Origin: Hyphococcus sp.
Lineage (GTDB): Bacteria; Pseudomonadota; Alphaproteobacteria; Caulobacterales; Parvularculaceae
Reading direction: 5' to 3'
Assembly (NCBI GenBank): GCA_021776295.1
Contig: JAJFGE010000013.1
Location: 1-64,000 of the forward strand
DNA length: 64,000 nucleotides
Shown: piece after piece, positions 37,922 through 46,099 of the stretch
How the letters are laid out: every line of letters begins with the position of its first letter
Numbering within the stretch: position 1 is the stretch's first letter
The notes under the pieces: model-generated
The model's input: the letters and a program-made list of their open reading frames with translations, nothing else
Databases searched by the model: none
What the model was told of the DNA's origin: nothing
Program-made: the position numbers and the translations under genes

Positions 37922-38407
37922 ATGGCGAAGAGCGATCTCACCCATTTCGACGATAAGGGCCGTGCGCGCATGGTCGATGTCTCCGATAAGGCCGATACGC
38001 TGCGCCGCGCCGTGGCTCGTGGGCGGGTGGTGTTCTCAGCCAAAGCCTATGAGATCGCCCGAAGCGGCGGCGTCAAGAAGGGCGACATGCGGAGCATTGC
38101 CGAGATCGCCGGAGTGATGGGCGCCAAGCGCACAAGCGATCTTATTCCGCTGTGTCACCCGCTGCCGATCACCGGCCTGTCGATGAGCGTTGAACCTGAC
38201 GACGATGCCTGCACGTTTATCGTTACCGCAGAGGTTAAAACCACCGGCAAAACCGGGGTTGAAATGGAGGCGCTGACGGCAGTCGCGACCGCCTGCCTGA
38301 CGATTTACGACATGGCCAAGGCGATCGATAAATCGATGACCATCGGTGACATCAAGCTGATTGAAAAATCAGGCGGCCAGTCGGGAGATTTCTCGCGCGA
38401 TGATTAG
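37922..38407 (+). CDS. moaC: Cyclic pyranopterin monophosphate synthase
   Basis: 161-aa enzyme that turns the MoaA product into cyclic pyranopterin monophosphate. Family blocks: GRARMVDVSDKADT, then LIPLCHPLPITG with the catalytic histidines, and KTTGKTGVEMEALTAV near residue 110. The stop overlaps the start of moeA by 8 bases. Confidence 0.96.
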   Translation: MAKSDLTHFDDKGRARMVDVSDKADTLRRAVARGRVVFSAKAYEIARSGGVKKGDMRSIAEIAGVMGAKRTSDLIPLCHPLPITGLSMSVEPDDDACTFIVTAEVKTTGKTGVEMEALTAVATACLTIYDMAKAIDKSMTIGDIKLIEKSGGQSGDFSRDD

Positions 38408-39593
38408 CGTAGACGAGGCCATCGCCATCATCCTCGATGGCGCCCAAATGCTCGACGTCGAGACGGTCTCGCTGGGCGACGTCTCCGGGCGGGTTCTTGC
38501 AGAAGATATCGCTGCGCGGATTTCCCAGCCGCCTTTTGCAGCCTCCGCGATGGACGGTTATGCGGTCCGCTTTAGTGATATGGCGCCAGGCGCCGAGCTG
38601 TCGGTTGTCGGCGAGGCGCCAGCGGGCGCGCCGTTTGACGGGACTATCGCCGAAGGCGAGGCGGTGCGGATTTTAACCGGCGGCGCGGTTCCCTCCGGCG
38701 CTGACCACGTCATCATGCAAGAAGACGTGACGCGCCAAGGCGAACGCATCACCATCAATATGCCGCAGGAAAAGCCGCGCCATATTCGTCAGGCCGGGAT
38801 TGATTTTCAGGAAGGAGAGGTTCTCGCAAATAAAACAACGCGACTTCACAATTTTCACGGCTCGATTTTCGCGGCGGCAAATGTCCCGAGCGTTTCCGTA
38901 ACCCGCCGTCCCCGCGTTGCGATATTTTCAAATGGTGATGAACTGGTCGAGCCGGGGGCGACATTGGGGCCGGGCGAAATTGTCAACTCCAACCACTTTG
39001 CGCTGTCGGCCATGGTCATAAGCTGGGGCGGCGCGCCGGACTATCTGGGATGTGCCGCCGACAGCGAAGAGGCGATTGCGGACTTCTTCACGCGCGCACG
39101 CGATGCGGATATTATCATCCCGATTGGCGGCGCTTCTGTGGGTGATTATGATTTTGTGAAATCCGCATTTCACCGCGCCGGCGGCGAAACCTTATTTGAA
39201 AAAATTGCCGTGCGCCCCGGAAAACCCACCTGGTTTGGCAAGCTTGGATATGCGCGCATCGTTGGCTTGCCGGGAAACCCTGCATCGGCGCTGGTGACGG
39301 CGGCGCTGTTTGTCCAGCCGTTGGTGCGGCGTCTGGCTGCAACGCAAAGCGATGCACGGCATTTTTCAAAAGCGATTTTGGCGCAAGCTATAGCCGCTAA
39401 TGGCGGTCGCGAGACTTATTTGCGGGCGAGCGCAGAGCAAGGCGCTGACGGCGCCATACATGTAACGCCGGCGCCCAATCAGGACAGCTCGCTGCTGACG
39501 CCCTTTGCCAGCGCCAATGTTTTAATCCGCCGGACGGCCAACACCCCGGCGGTAGCTATTGGCGGCGACGTCGAGATTGTGCGGCTGCGATAA
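38400..39593 (+). CDS. moeA: Molybdopterin molybdenumtransferase
   Basis: 397-aa enzyme that inserts molybdate into adenylated molybdopterin. Visible are SAMDGYAVRF, ILTGGAVPSGADHVIMQED, the MoCF motif PIGGASVGDYDFVK, and VRPGKPTWFGKLG with GLPGNPASALV. The ATG at 38400 overlaps the moaC end; an earlier in-frame start inside moaC adds only non-family residues. mobA follows with no gap. Confidence 0.95.
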   Translation: MISVDEAIAIILDGAQMLDVETVSLGDVSGRVLAEDIAARISQPPFAASAMDGYAVRFSDMAPGAELSVVGEAPAGAPFDGTIAEGEAVRILTGGAVPSGADHVIMQEDVTRQGERITINMPQEKPRHIRQAGIDFQEGEVLANKTTRLHNFHGSIFAAANVPSVSVTRRPRVAIFSNGDELVEPGATLGPGEIVNSNHFALSAMVISWGGAPDYLGCAADSEEAIADFFTRARDADIIIPIGGASVGDYDFVKSAFHRAGGETLFEKIAVRPGKPTWFGKLGYARIVGLPGNPASALVTAALFVQPLVRRLAATQSDARHFSKAILAQAIAANGGRETYLRASAEQGADGAIHVTPAPNQDSSLLTPFASANVLIRRTANTPAVAIGGDVEIVRLR

Positions 39594-40193
39594 ATGGCGG
39601 CCAGCAAAACCCATACGCCGCCGCGCATCGGGGTTATTTTAGCTGGCGGTTATGCGCGGCGGATGGGCGCGGACAAGCCCGCCGTCCTGTTGGCGGGGCG
39701 GCGGCTGATCGATCATGTGATGGACCGTCTTGCACCTCAGGTAGACCGTGTGCTGATTGCCGGGCCGCATGCTTATGACACGGAGCTTGAATTAGCGCCC
39801 GACCGCGGGACCGGACCGCGCGGTCCGGCTGCCGGTCTGTGGGCGGCAGGCCATTGGCTGTTGCAGCAGGCGCCGGAAGCGACCGGTTTCGTAACAGCGC
39901 CGGTTGACGCTCCGTTTTTGCCGTCTGACCTTTATGAGAAATTGGCGGCAGGAGGGGGGTGCGCCATCGCCAGTAGTAAAGACGGTGCGCATCCGACATT
40001 CGCCTTCTGGCGGGCGCCGGTTCTATTGGAACAACTCCGCGCGGCGCCATCCGATAAAGGGCTCGCCCTCCATGCGCTGGCGGAACAATGCGCCGCGCGC
40101 CGTGTGGCGTTTAGCCAGCGACATTGTTTGCTGAACATCAACACGCCGGAGGAGCTGGCGAGCGCTGAAGCATTCATATCAGAAAATAACTGA
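39594..40193 (+). CDS. mobA: Molybdenum cofactor guanylyltransferase
   Basis: 199-aa nucleotidyltransferase that attaches GMP to make the MGD form of the cofactor used by DMSO-reductase-type enzymes. The GTP-binding N-terminus is LAGGYARRMGADKP, followed by DHVMDRLAPQVDRVLI and later TAPVDAPFLPSDL. The start abuts the moeA stop. Last gene of the operon; the hairpin and REP element after it probably mark the end of the transcript. Confidence 0.93.
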   Translation: MAASKTHTPPRIGVILAGGYARRMGADKPAVLLAGRRLIDHVMDRLAPQVDRVLIAGPHAYDTELELAPDRGTGPRGPAAGLWAAGHWLLQQAPEATGFVTAPVDAPFLPSDLYEKLAAGGGCAIASSKDGAHPTFAFWRAPVLLEQLRAAPSDKGLALHALAEQCAARRVAFSQRHCLLNINTPEELASAEAFISENN

Positions 40194-40208
40194 GCCTATC
40201 GCTATGTG

Positions 40209-40226
40209 ACTGCTTCAAAAAGCAGT
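40209..40226. terminator. Hairpin after mobA
   Basis: ACTGCTT-CAAA-AAGCAGT forms a perfect 7-bp stem with a 4-base loop 16 bases after the mobA stop. No T-run follows, so intrinsic termination is only possible, not clear. Confidence 0.35.
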
Positions 40227-40241
40227 ACTCAATATCAGTGT

Positions 40242-40343
40242 TGTCATCACCGGGCCTGAATTGCTTGCTCAATCCAGCCCGGTGATCCAGAAATTTTCCG
40301 CAAGTTGCAGCCCTGGATTGCCGGAACAAGTCCGGCAATGACA
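40242..40343. repeat. REP-like composite palindrome
   Basis: The element starts TGTCAT and ends with its inverse ATGACA. It holds two palindromic modules: ATCACCGGGC with GCCCGGTGAT, and ATTGCCGGA-acaag-TCCGGCAAT, joined through CCAG/CTGG motifs. The same modules appear in shorter form at 22091-22131. It lies between the convergent ends of mobA and the PiT-like gene. Confidence 0.8.
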
Positions 40344-40402
40344 TGAGGGATCGGTTACCGACGCTAACCGATTGAAATGACTCAGTTGTTCAGGAACAGG
40401 CT

Positions 40403-41554
40403 CTAAGCCAGCGGAAAGCTAAAGAACGCCAGCGCCGCCGCCGTCAGGAGTGTTGCCAGAGCAATCATTCGCGCCTTGGTTTTTCGGTGCAGATGCAGCC
40501 CTACCGGAATAAGCAGAAGGTTGGCGATGAGAATAAAGGCTGCATAAGCCATCGTCGGCACAAGTTCGTCGAGAGGAAAGCCGCCGCCCGCGAGCCCTCT
40601 TGCCAGAAACGGCAGCGACACCGCCATATCAATCGACAAAACAAGGCCGATATAGGCTTTGGCGATATCGGACAGCGCGACCTCGCATGTGCGTAAGAAA
40701 CTGATGGCCTTTGTGGTCAACGCAAAGCCGTATTCGCGCCCGGCGATCAAGCCGAGAAACACGAACGTCGTGCTCATGGGAATGGAGTTGAGCTCTTTGA
40801 AGTAGAACAGGAGCGAGGCATATGTGAAGTCGATAATCGTTGCGGAGCGGATGTCGGATACTGCCGTCTTCGATTTCAAAATCCGCTGAACCGGGCCGCC
40901 ATTATTAGCGAAGGTGTAGGCGAGAAGCGCGACGATGGCGAACATCGCGGTAAAGCCTTCGACTGCGGTTATCTCACGCGGGAGAAAAACAAAAATATTG
41001 GCGAAATCCTGGATCAGCCATACCGACCACAAATAACCGGTCGTCATCCATTGCAATAACACCCAGATGGGATGGTGTTGTTGGTGCACCGTCTTTCGAA
41101 AAAACTTCTCAAGTGTATTAGAGGCGATGAGGTAAATCCCAAGGCCGACCGCAAAGGCGAGCCCGTAGCCGATCAGGGATTTTTGCAGCATTGAGGTCAG
41201 GCCGCCGATGGAGGCGAAGACCGTAAGGACCATGAACGAGGTTGAGACCGGAACGCCGAACCGGGTGATGATTAATAGAACCAGCGGTGGCAGCGTATGA
41301 TACCACTGAACTTCGATAGGCGGATATTTGTGGGTGTTGGACAGGCGCCCAAAGGACGGATCCCCGTCATTGATTATCCAGCCATAGGTAAACGTCACCA
41401 CAAGGATGATTGCGGCGAACAGAAACAGCCAGAACCAGTGCAGGCGGTTGTTGGAGCTGATGAAGGTGCCCAGCGTTTGCAGCGCGTCATTGCCGACAAC
41501 GGCGTAGGCGGCAAACAAAAACCCGACAATGGCAAAAAGAGAAATATCGAACAC
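40403..41554 (-). CDS. PiT-like (PHO4 family) inorganic anion permease
   Basis: 383-aa polytopic membrane protein with about nine hydrophobic segments and an internal two-half pattern: VGNDALQTLGTFISSNNRL and FGVPVSTSFMVL in the first half, IPMSTTFVFLG in the second. These resemble the (G)ND...GT and P-x-S-T-(S/T) signatures of low-affinity phosphate/sulfate permeases, though it is shorter and more divergent than PitA. The start is GTG. A phosphate-porin-like gene is divergent from it, which supports phosphate; sulfate or another anion is possible. Confidence 0.65.
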   Translation of the reverse strand: MFDISLFAIVGFLFAAYAVVGNDALQTLGTFISSNNRLHWFWLFLFAAIILVVTFTYGWIINDGDPSFGRLSNTHKYPPIEVQWYHTLPPLVLLIITRFGVPVSTSFMVLTVFASIGGLTSMLQKSLIGYGLAFAVGLGIYLIASNTLEKFFRKTVHQQHHPIWVLLQWMTTGYLWSVWLIQDFANIFVFLPREITAVEGFTAMFAIVALLAYTFANNGGPVQRILKSKTAVSDIRSATIIDFTYASLLFYFKELNSIPMSTTFVFLGLIAGREYGFALTTKAISFLRTCEVALSDIAKAYIGLVLSIDMAVSLPFLARGLAGGGFPLDELVPTMAYAAFILIANLLLIPVGLHLHRKTKARMIALATLLTAAALAFFSFPLA

Positions 41555-41753
41555 GGCCCTGCGAATCCTCTCACTGGAATTTTCGCGAGCCTAATATCGG
41601 CGAGTCTTGAAACTTTTGTGACAAGCAACGGCTCATACTCCGTTATGGCGTTCTCAACAGTAATTTGTTTTTGAATGTCAATTTGTCAGTGTGGCCGATT
41701 CAAAGGCGTTAGCGCACAAAAGACGCACTTTGTGCATGGTTTCAGCCTGCGGG

Positions 41754-41771
41754 CTGTCAAAAAAATATCAT
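41754..41771 (+). promoter_or_regulatory. Candidate Pho box upstream of the porin gene
   Basis: CTGTCAA-AAAA-ATATCAT matches the PhoB direct-repeat layout (7 bp, 4-base AT spacer, 7 bp): the first half matches CTGTCAT at 6 of 7 positions, the second at 5 of 7. It is read in the direction of the porin gene and ends 74 bases before its ATG. Confidence 0.55.
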
Positions 41772-41845
41772 AAAACATTCTTCAAAGCTTCACCGATGCC
41801 CCTTAGGTGCGCGACAACCAAGGTCGTACCGAAAGCCTGTAAAAT

Positions 41846-43045
41846 ATGTTGTTTAGAATCGCACTTTGGGCAATAGGGGCGGTTATCATATCTGGCCCAG
41901 CGGCTTTGGCGGGCAGTCCCGATAACAACCCGGCCATTGCGCCAGCGCTGTCAGATCTCAAAATCTTCGGCCGTGTTGTCGCTGACTATGCGATTGCAAG
42001 CGGCGAGAATTCCGACTTTGATATCAGCAGCGGCGAGTTGCGCACGGCGCGTATCGGCCTGTCCGGGAAGCTTTACGGCCGGGCAAAGTTTAAAACCGAA
42101 TTGAGCATCGACAATGATGGCGATATCGCCCTGACCGACGCTTATATGGAATATAATATTGGCGGTCCGACGATCCGCGTTGGTCAGTTTAAGACGCCCA
42201 ATTCCTTCAACGAGCAAACATCATCGAAATATACACTCACCCATGAGCGCGCCGCGTTCACCGATGCTTTCAGCCTTAATCGGCGTGTTGGCGTCGCGGT
42301 TCTGGAAAACCGCTACCGCTATAGCTATGCGTTGGGGATATTCGCCCAGAATATTGAAGGTGAGAAGACCTTTGGCGGCTATGCGGTGGCGGGGCGCTTC
42401 ACGCTGGCGCCGGAATTTGGCGTGGAGGGGCTGCAAACCCATTTTGGCGTTTCCGCGCGCTACCGAAAAACCGACAGCGACGGACCGCTCCTTCGCTATC
42501 GCCAGCGGCCGGTCTCCCACATTCCCGGGCGCATTCTGGCGACGGAACGGTTTGCATCGTCAGACGTTTTTATCGGGCTTGAAGCTGCCGCCGCAACGGG
42601 GCGCTTCTGGGCCGCTGGAGAATATGCGCTGACGGTTGCCAGCTGCGATGCCTGTCCCGGCGATGACACGCTTTCCGGCGGCTATATCGAGGCCGGGTTT
42701 ATGGTGAATGGAGAGCCAACGCTCAAAGGCGCGCGGTTTGACCGCCCAAAGGTATTCAGCGGCGTTGATGAAGGCGGGCTTGGCGCCCTGGCCTTGGCGT
42801 TGCGGGCGGACACGATCGATCTTGAAAATGCGCCAACATCCGGCGGCGGCTATAATTCCTATACCATTGGCGCAGATTGGTGGCTGACCGCGCGCATCCG
42901 CCTTGGCGTCAATGGCTACATTATCGACGCCGATCTCGGCGAGACGACTGCGGGGCTGGGTGCGGCTTTTGCAGACGGAGTGCTAGCCGGACTTCGCGAT
43001 GAAACGGTACGCGGCGCCGCGTTTCGGGCGCAGTTCGACTTCTGA
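41846..43045 (+). CDS. Phosphate-selective porin-like outer-membrane protein (OprP/OprO family)
   Basis: 399-aa outer-membrane protein with a Sec signal (about residues 1-22, ending ALAGS). Its body matches the OprP family: FKTELSIDNDGDIALTDAYMEY, IRVGQFKTPNSFNEQ, and RRVGVAV, with alternating barrel strands and a terminal phenylalanine (FRAQFDF). OprP-type trimers take up phosphate or pyrophosphate. A Pho-box candidate upstream and a divergent PiT-like permease gene fit a phosphate-starvation role. Confidence 0.82.
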   Translation: MLFRIALWAIGAVIISGPAALAGSPDNNPAIAPALSDLKIFGRVVADYAIASGENSDFDISSGELRTARIGLSGKLYGRAKFKTELSIDNDGDIALTDAYMEYNIGGPTIRVGQFKTPNSFNEQTSSKYTLTHERAAFTDAFSLNRRVGVAVLENRYRYSYALGIFAQNIEGEKTFGGYAVAGRFTLAPEFGVEGLQTHFGVSARYRKTDSDGPLLRYRQRPVSHIPGRILATERFASSDVFIGLEAAAATGRFWAAGEYALTVASCDACPGDDTLSGGYIEAGFMVNGEPTLKGARFDRPKVFSGVDEGGLGALALALRADTIDLENAPTSGGGYNSYTIGADWWLTARIRLGVNGYIIDADLGETTAGLGAAFADGVLAGLRDETVRGAAFRAQFDF

Positions 43046-43126
43046 GTGCGACCGGGCAGAAAGCCGCGCACAAAGCGGCGGCGTTATTCCGAAAAGTCAA
43101 AATTGTACGGGAGAGACCAGAGCCGG

Positions 43127-43306
43127 TTATTTGGTGGAGGCGTAGACAGCAGCGTTGCTGCAGCTGGCGCCGAAGCATTCATCAAAAATACCGCCATTTG
43201 AGGCCTGGCCAGAAGACACCGCCATGGGCACCGCCAGCGCAATCGCAAATAACGCGGCAACCACATATAAAAACGGGCGTCTTACACTCTGGCGGGTCTC
43301 ATACAT
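43127..43306 (-). CDS. Small secreted two-cysteine peptide (59 aa)
   Basis: A 59-codon frame beginning MYETRQSVRRPFLYVV. Residues 11-30 form a hydrophobic signal segment, with likely cleavage after AVSSGQA, leaving a mature part of about 25 residues with two cysteines (DECFGASCS) that could form a disulfide. An AGG ribosome-binding site lies 8 bases before the ATG, and a good promoter lies upstream, so the short frame looks genuine. It converges with the porin gene. I know no family for it; a periplasmic or secreted role is inferred only from the signal. Confidence 0.65.
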   Translation of the reverse strand: MYETRQSVRRPFLYVVAALFAIALAVPMAVSSGQASNGGIFDECFGASCSNAAVYASTK

Positions 43307-43386
43307 AACGCTAACCTGTTCTTTTCTTTTTGTTTTTTACCATTTTCCAGATGTTACACACGAAATGTGACACAAACGATAAAAAA

Positions 43387-43404
43387 CTGTCATTTATCTG
43401 TCAT
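43387..43404 (+). promoter_or_regulatory. Perfect Pho-box-like direct repeat
   Basis: CTGTCAT-TTAT-CTGTCAT: two identical PhoB half-sites with a 4-base AT spacer, an exact consensus-type Pho box. It lies on the plus strand, opposite in direction to the peptide gene, and overlaps that gene's -10 region and start site. A direct repeat of ATGTnACACA (43351-43374) lies between it and the peptide gene. Confidence 0.65.
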
Positions 43405-43432
43405 AAATAGCTCGCGGCTGTGTATAAGTCAA
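43404..43432 (-). promoter_or_regulatory. Sigma-70-type promoter of the small peptide gene
   Basis: On the minus strand TTGACT (43432-43427), 17 bases and TATTTA (43409-43404) form a near-consensus promoter. It predicts a leader of about 90 bases before the peptide ATG at 43306. Confidence 0.6.
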
Positions 43433-43527
43433 CAAAAAGCGCAACAGTTGCGCAAAATTAATATAACCATCTGATAAAAATGGAAAATTAGCCTTTACAG
43501 GCAGCGGCTAGCATGGTTATGGGCCGG

Positions 43528-44307
43528 CTAACTCGCCGTATTTACGAGCAAAACAGCTAAAAAAGCCCCGGCGCATAGGCCCGGTCCGAAGGGAATTTCG
43601 GTTTTGGCGTTGATGGTTTTCCCCATTATACGCGCCGAGAGAACGGCCAGAAGTGTCACTATCGACCCGGCCAGAACCGCAACGGGCAAAAACTGCCATC
43701 CGCTCCACGCGCCAATCACCGCCGCCAGTTTTGCATCGCCCTGTCCAAGCCCCTCAACCCCCCTTAGCCATTGAAAAGCCGCACTGATTAACCGAAACAC
43801 CAGATATCCGGCCGCTGCGCCAATGAATGCATCGGCGGTCGGGACAAAATACCCCCCGAGATTGACCGCGAGGCCGAGCGGGATTAGCGGCAGGGTCAAC
43901 ATGTCCGGCAGAAAACCGGTCTCCCAGTCAATCACTGCAAGTGCAACCAGGCACCATCCCAGCGCCGCAGCAAACAGTCCTGCCAGCGTTGCGCCAAAAA
44001 TCAGATAGGCGGCGCCGGCGACACCGATGCCGGCAAATTCAACCAGCGGATATCGCGGGGAAATTTTCACGCTGCATGCCGAACAGCGCCCGCGCTGCAA
44101 CAGGTAACTGACGATTGGGACCATCCGCCAGGCCGGGATCGGACAGCGGCAATGCGGGCAATAAGATCGTGGCGTCAGCAGCGAGCCTCTTGGCGACGCA
44201 TCGTCAACCAGGCCCCACATCGACGGGCTGCGGTGAATGACGACATTCGTAAAACTCCCGATCAGGGAGCCTGCGATTATGACGACGGTCCAATAGAATA
44301 AAGACAA
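43528..44307 (-). CDS. Prepilin peptidase (type 4 leader peptidase)
   Basis: 259-aa aspartic membrane protease that cleaves and N-methylates type IV pilin or type II secretion pseudopilin leaders. The N-terminal cytoplasmic domain has the zinc motif CPHC...CSAC, and the two catalytic aspartates are in AVIDWETGFLPD and GLGQGDAKL. About seven membrane segments follow. The start codon appears to be TTG with a weak ribosome-binding site. No pilin or secretion genes flank it. Confidence 0.9.
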   Translation of the reverse strand: MSLFYWTVVIIAGSLIGSFTNVVIHRSPSMWGLVDDASPRGSLLTPRSYCPHCRCPIPAWRMVPIVSYLLQRGRCSACSVKISPRYPLVEFAGIGVAGAAYLIFGATLAGLFAAALGWCLVALAVIDWETGFLPDMLTLPLIPLGLAVNLGGYFVPTADAFIGAAAGYLVFRLISAAFQWLRGVEGLGQGDAKLAAVIGAWSGWQFLPVAVLAGSIVTLLAVLSARIMGKTINAKTEIPFGPGLCAGAFLAVLLVNTAS

Positions 44308-44483
44308 AGCTGGCGCCCAGCTGACGGCCCGTTATCGGCCAGAGGAGATTTGCCGCAATAAAGGTCTATCGTCGGCGCAATGCAAGACGGCCGGCGTATT
44401 TTGGGGGACAATCCGCCGTCTGGACAAGCCGCCCGCAGCGCGGTTAATGCCCATGCGTGCGCCCATTAGGGGGAGGAGAACCC

Positions 44484-45596
44484 ATGAAAACCAGAGCCGC
44501 CATCGCCATTGCGCCCAACCAGCGATTGGTCATCGAAGAGGTTGATCTTGACGGTCCAAAAGCCGGCGAGGTTTTGGTTGAGATCATGGCGACCGGCGTC
44601 TGCCATACCGACGCCTATACGCTTGAGGGCAAGGATTCAGAAGGCATCTTCCCGTCCATCCTCGGCCACGAAGGCGCGGGCGTTGTGCGCGAGATTGGCG
44701 CTGGCGTGACTAGCGTTGAGCCCGGCGATCATGTCATCCCGCTTTACACCGCCGAATGCCGGCAATGTAAAACCTGCCTGTCGCAGAAATCAAATCTGTG
44801 TACGTCGGTTCGCGCAACGCAAGGCAAAGGCGTGATGCCGGATGGGACCAGCCGGTTCTCGTATAAGGGCGAGAAACTGTTTCATTATATGGGATGCTCG
44901 ACCTTTTCGAATTTCACCGTTTTGCCGGAGGTATCGGTTGCAAAAATCCGTAAAGACGCGCCGTTTGATAAAGCCTGCTATATCGGCTGCGGCGTCACCA
45001 CTGGCGTAGGCGCGGTGGTGTGGACTGCGGGTGTTGAACCGGGCGCCAGCGTCGTCGTCTTCGGCCTTGGCGGCATTGGGCTGAATGTTGTTCAGGGCGC
45101 GAGGCTGGTTGGCGCTGACAAGATTATTGGTGTCGATATCAACCCCCGGCGCCGCGAGATTGCCGAGCAGTTCGGCATGACGCAATTCATCAACGTCAAT
45201 GAGGTCGGCGCTGGCAATGTGGTCGAGAAAGTCGTTGAACTCACTGGCGGCGGCGCCGATTATTCGTTTGATTGCACCGGCAACACCGACGTTATGCGCC
45301 AGGCGCTGGAATGTTGTCATCGCGGCTGGGGCCAGTCAATCATCATCGGCGTTGCTGACGCCGGCAGAGAAATTTCAACGCGGCCGTTCCAGCTGGTCAC
45401 CGGCCGGGTGTGGAAAGGCACCGCCTTTGGCGGTGCGCGCGGGCGCACTGACACACCGAAAATCGTCGACTGGTATATGGACGATAAAATCAACATCGAC
45501 GACCTTATCACCCACACCATGCCGCTGGAAGATATCAACAAGGCGTTTGATTTGATGCATGCGGGGGAAAGTATTCGCTCGGTAGTGATTTATTGA
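44484..45596 (+). CDS. frmA: S-(hydroxymethyl)glutathione dehydrogenase / class III alcohol dehydrogenase
   Basis: 370-aa zinc-dependent dehydrogenase that oxidises the formaldehyde-glutathione adduct to S-formylglutathione. Catalytic zinc ligands are in [12 protein letters not shown] and GHEGAGVV; structural-zinc cysteines are in CRQCKTC...C; and the NAD-binding fold is [10 protein letters not shown] with VDINPRR. The ATG at 44484 has a strong GGGGGAGGAG site; a GTG nine codons earlier is less likely. S-formylglutathione hydrolase follows one gene later. Confidence 0.95.
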   Translation: MKTRAAIAIAPNQRLVIEEVDLDGPKAGEVLVEIMATGVCHTDAYTLEGKDSEGIFPSILGHEGAGVVREIGAGVTSVEPGDHVIPLYTAECRQCKTCLSQKSNLCTSVRATQGKGVMPDGTSRFSYKGEKLFHYMGCSTFSNFTVLPEVSVAKIRKDAPFDKACYIGCGVTTGVGAVVWTAGVEPGASVVVFGLGGIGLNVVQGARLVGADKIIGVDINPRRREIAEQFGMTQFINVNEVGAGNVVEKVVELTGGGADYSFDCTGNTDVMRQALECCHRGWGQSIIIGVADAGREISTRPFQLVTGRVWKGTAFGGARGRTDTPKIVDWYMDDKINIDDLITHTMPLEDINKAFDLMHAGESIRSVVIY

Positions 45597-45604
45597 GACT
45601 GCAA

Positions 45605-46099
45605 ATGAATACCCGCCGTATAGAGATTATCAATGCGACCTCTGATGGCGATGTTGCTGCTGTCCAGCTATTGTTTCGGGACTATGCCGCCTTCCTCAAA
45701 GTCGACCTCTGCTTTCAGGACTTCGAAATGGAGATGGCGAGTTTTCCGAAATTCTATAAACTGTTGCTGCTCGCCCGTGTTGACGGGCTTGCCGCCGCGG
45801 CGGTGGGGTTGAAGGACCTTGGCGACGGCGTTTGTGAGATGAAAAGGCTTTATGTGCGGCCGAATTTCCAAGGCCTGGGTCTCGGGCGGCGGCTATGTGG
45901 CGACTTAATCGATGCGGCGCAGAGCCTTGGGTTTCGCGTTATGCGGCTTGATACGCTGAAGCGATTAAAGCCGGCGTTGTCGCTTTATCATAAATATGGA
46001 TTTGTCGAGATCGAAAAATATTACGACAACCCGGAAGACGGCGTTGTTTATATGGAACTGGATTTGCAGGCGGACAATGAAGACACTATCGACAGTTAA
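45605..46099 (+). CDS. GNAT-family N-acetyltransferase
   Basis: 164-aa acetyltransferase with motif A YVRPNFQGLGLGRRLCGDLI and a C-terminal LYHKYGFVEIEKYYDNP typical of the family. It sits between frmA and the S-formylglutathione hydrolase gene, overlapping the latter by 23 bases, so it belongs to the formaldehyde operon. The acetyl acceptor is unknown. Confidence 0.88.
   Translation: MNTRRIEIINATSDGDVAAVQLLFRDYAAFLKVDLCFQDFEMEMASFPKFYKLLLLARVDGLAAAAVGLKDLGDGVCEMKRLYVRPNFQGLGLGRRLCGDLIDAAQSLGFRVMRLDTLKRLKPALSLYHKYGFVEIEKYYDNPEDGVVYMELDLQADNEDTIDS

Noticed and set aside
22091-40343. A CRISPR array suspected from repeated palindromes
   Set aside because: The palindromes occur once per locus, with no regular spacers and no cas genes.
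41640-41700. TGTCAATTTGTCA as a second Pho box near the PiT-like gene
   Set aside because: The two TGTCA copies are 8 bases apart rather than 11, so the spacing does not fit PhoB.
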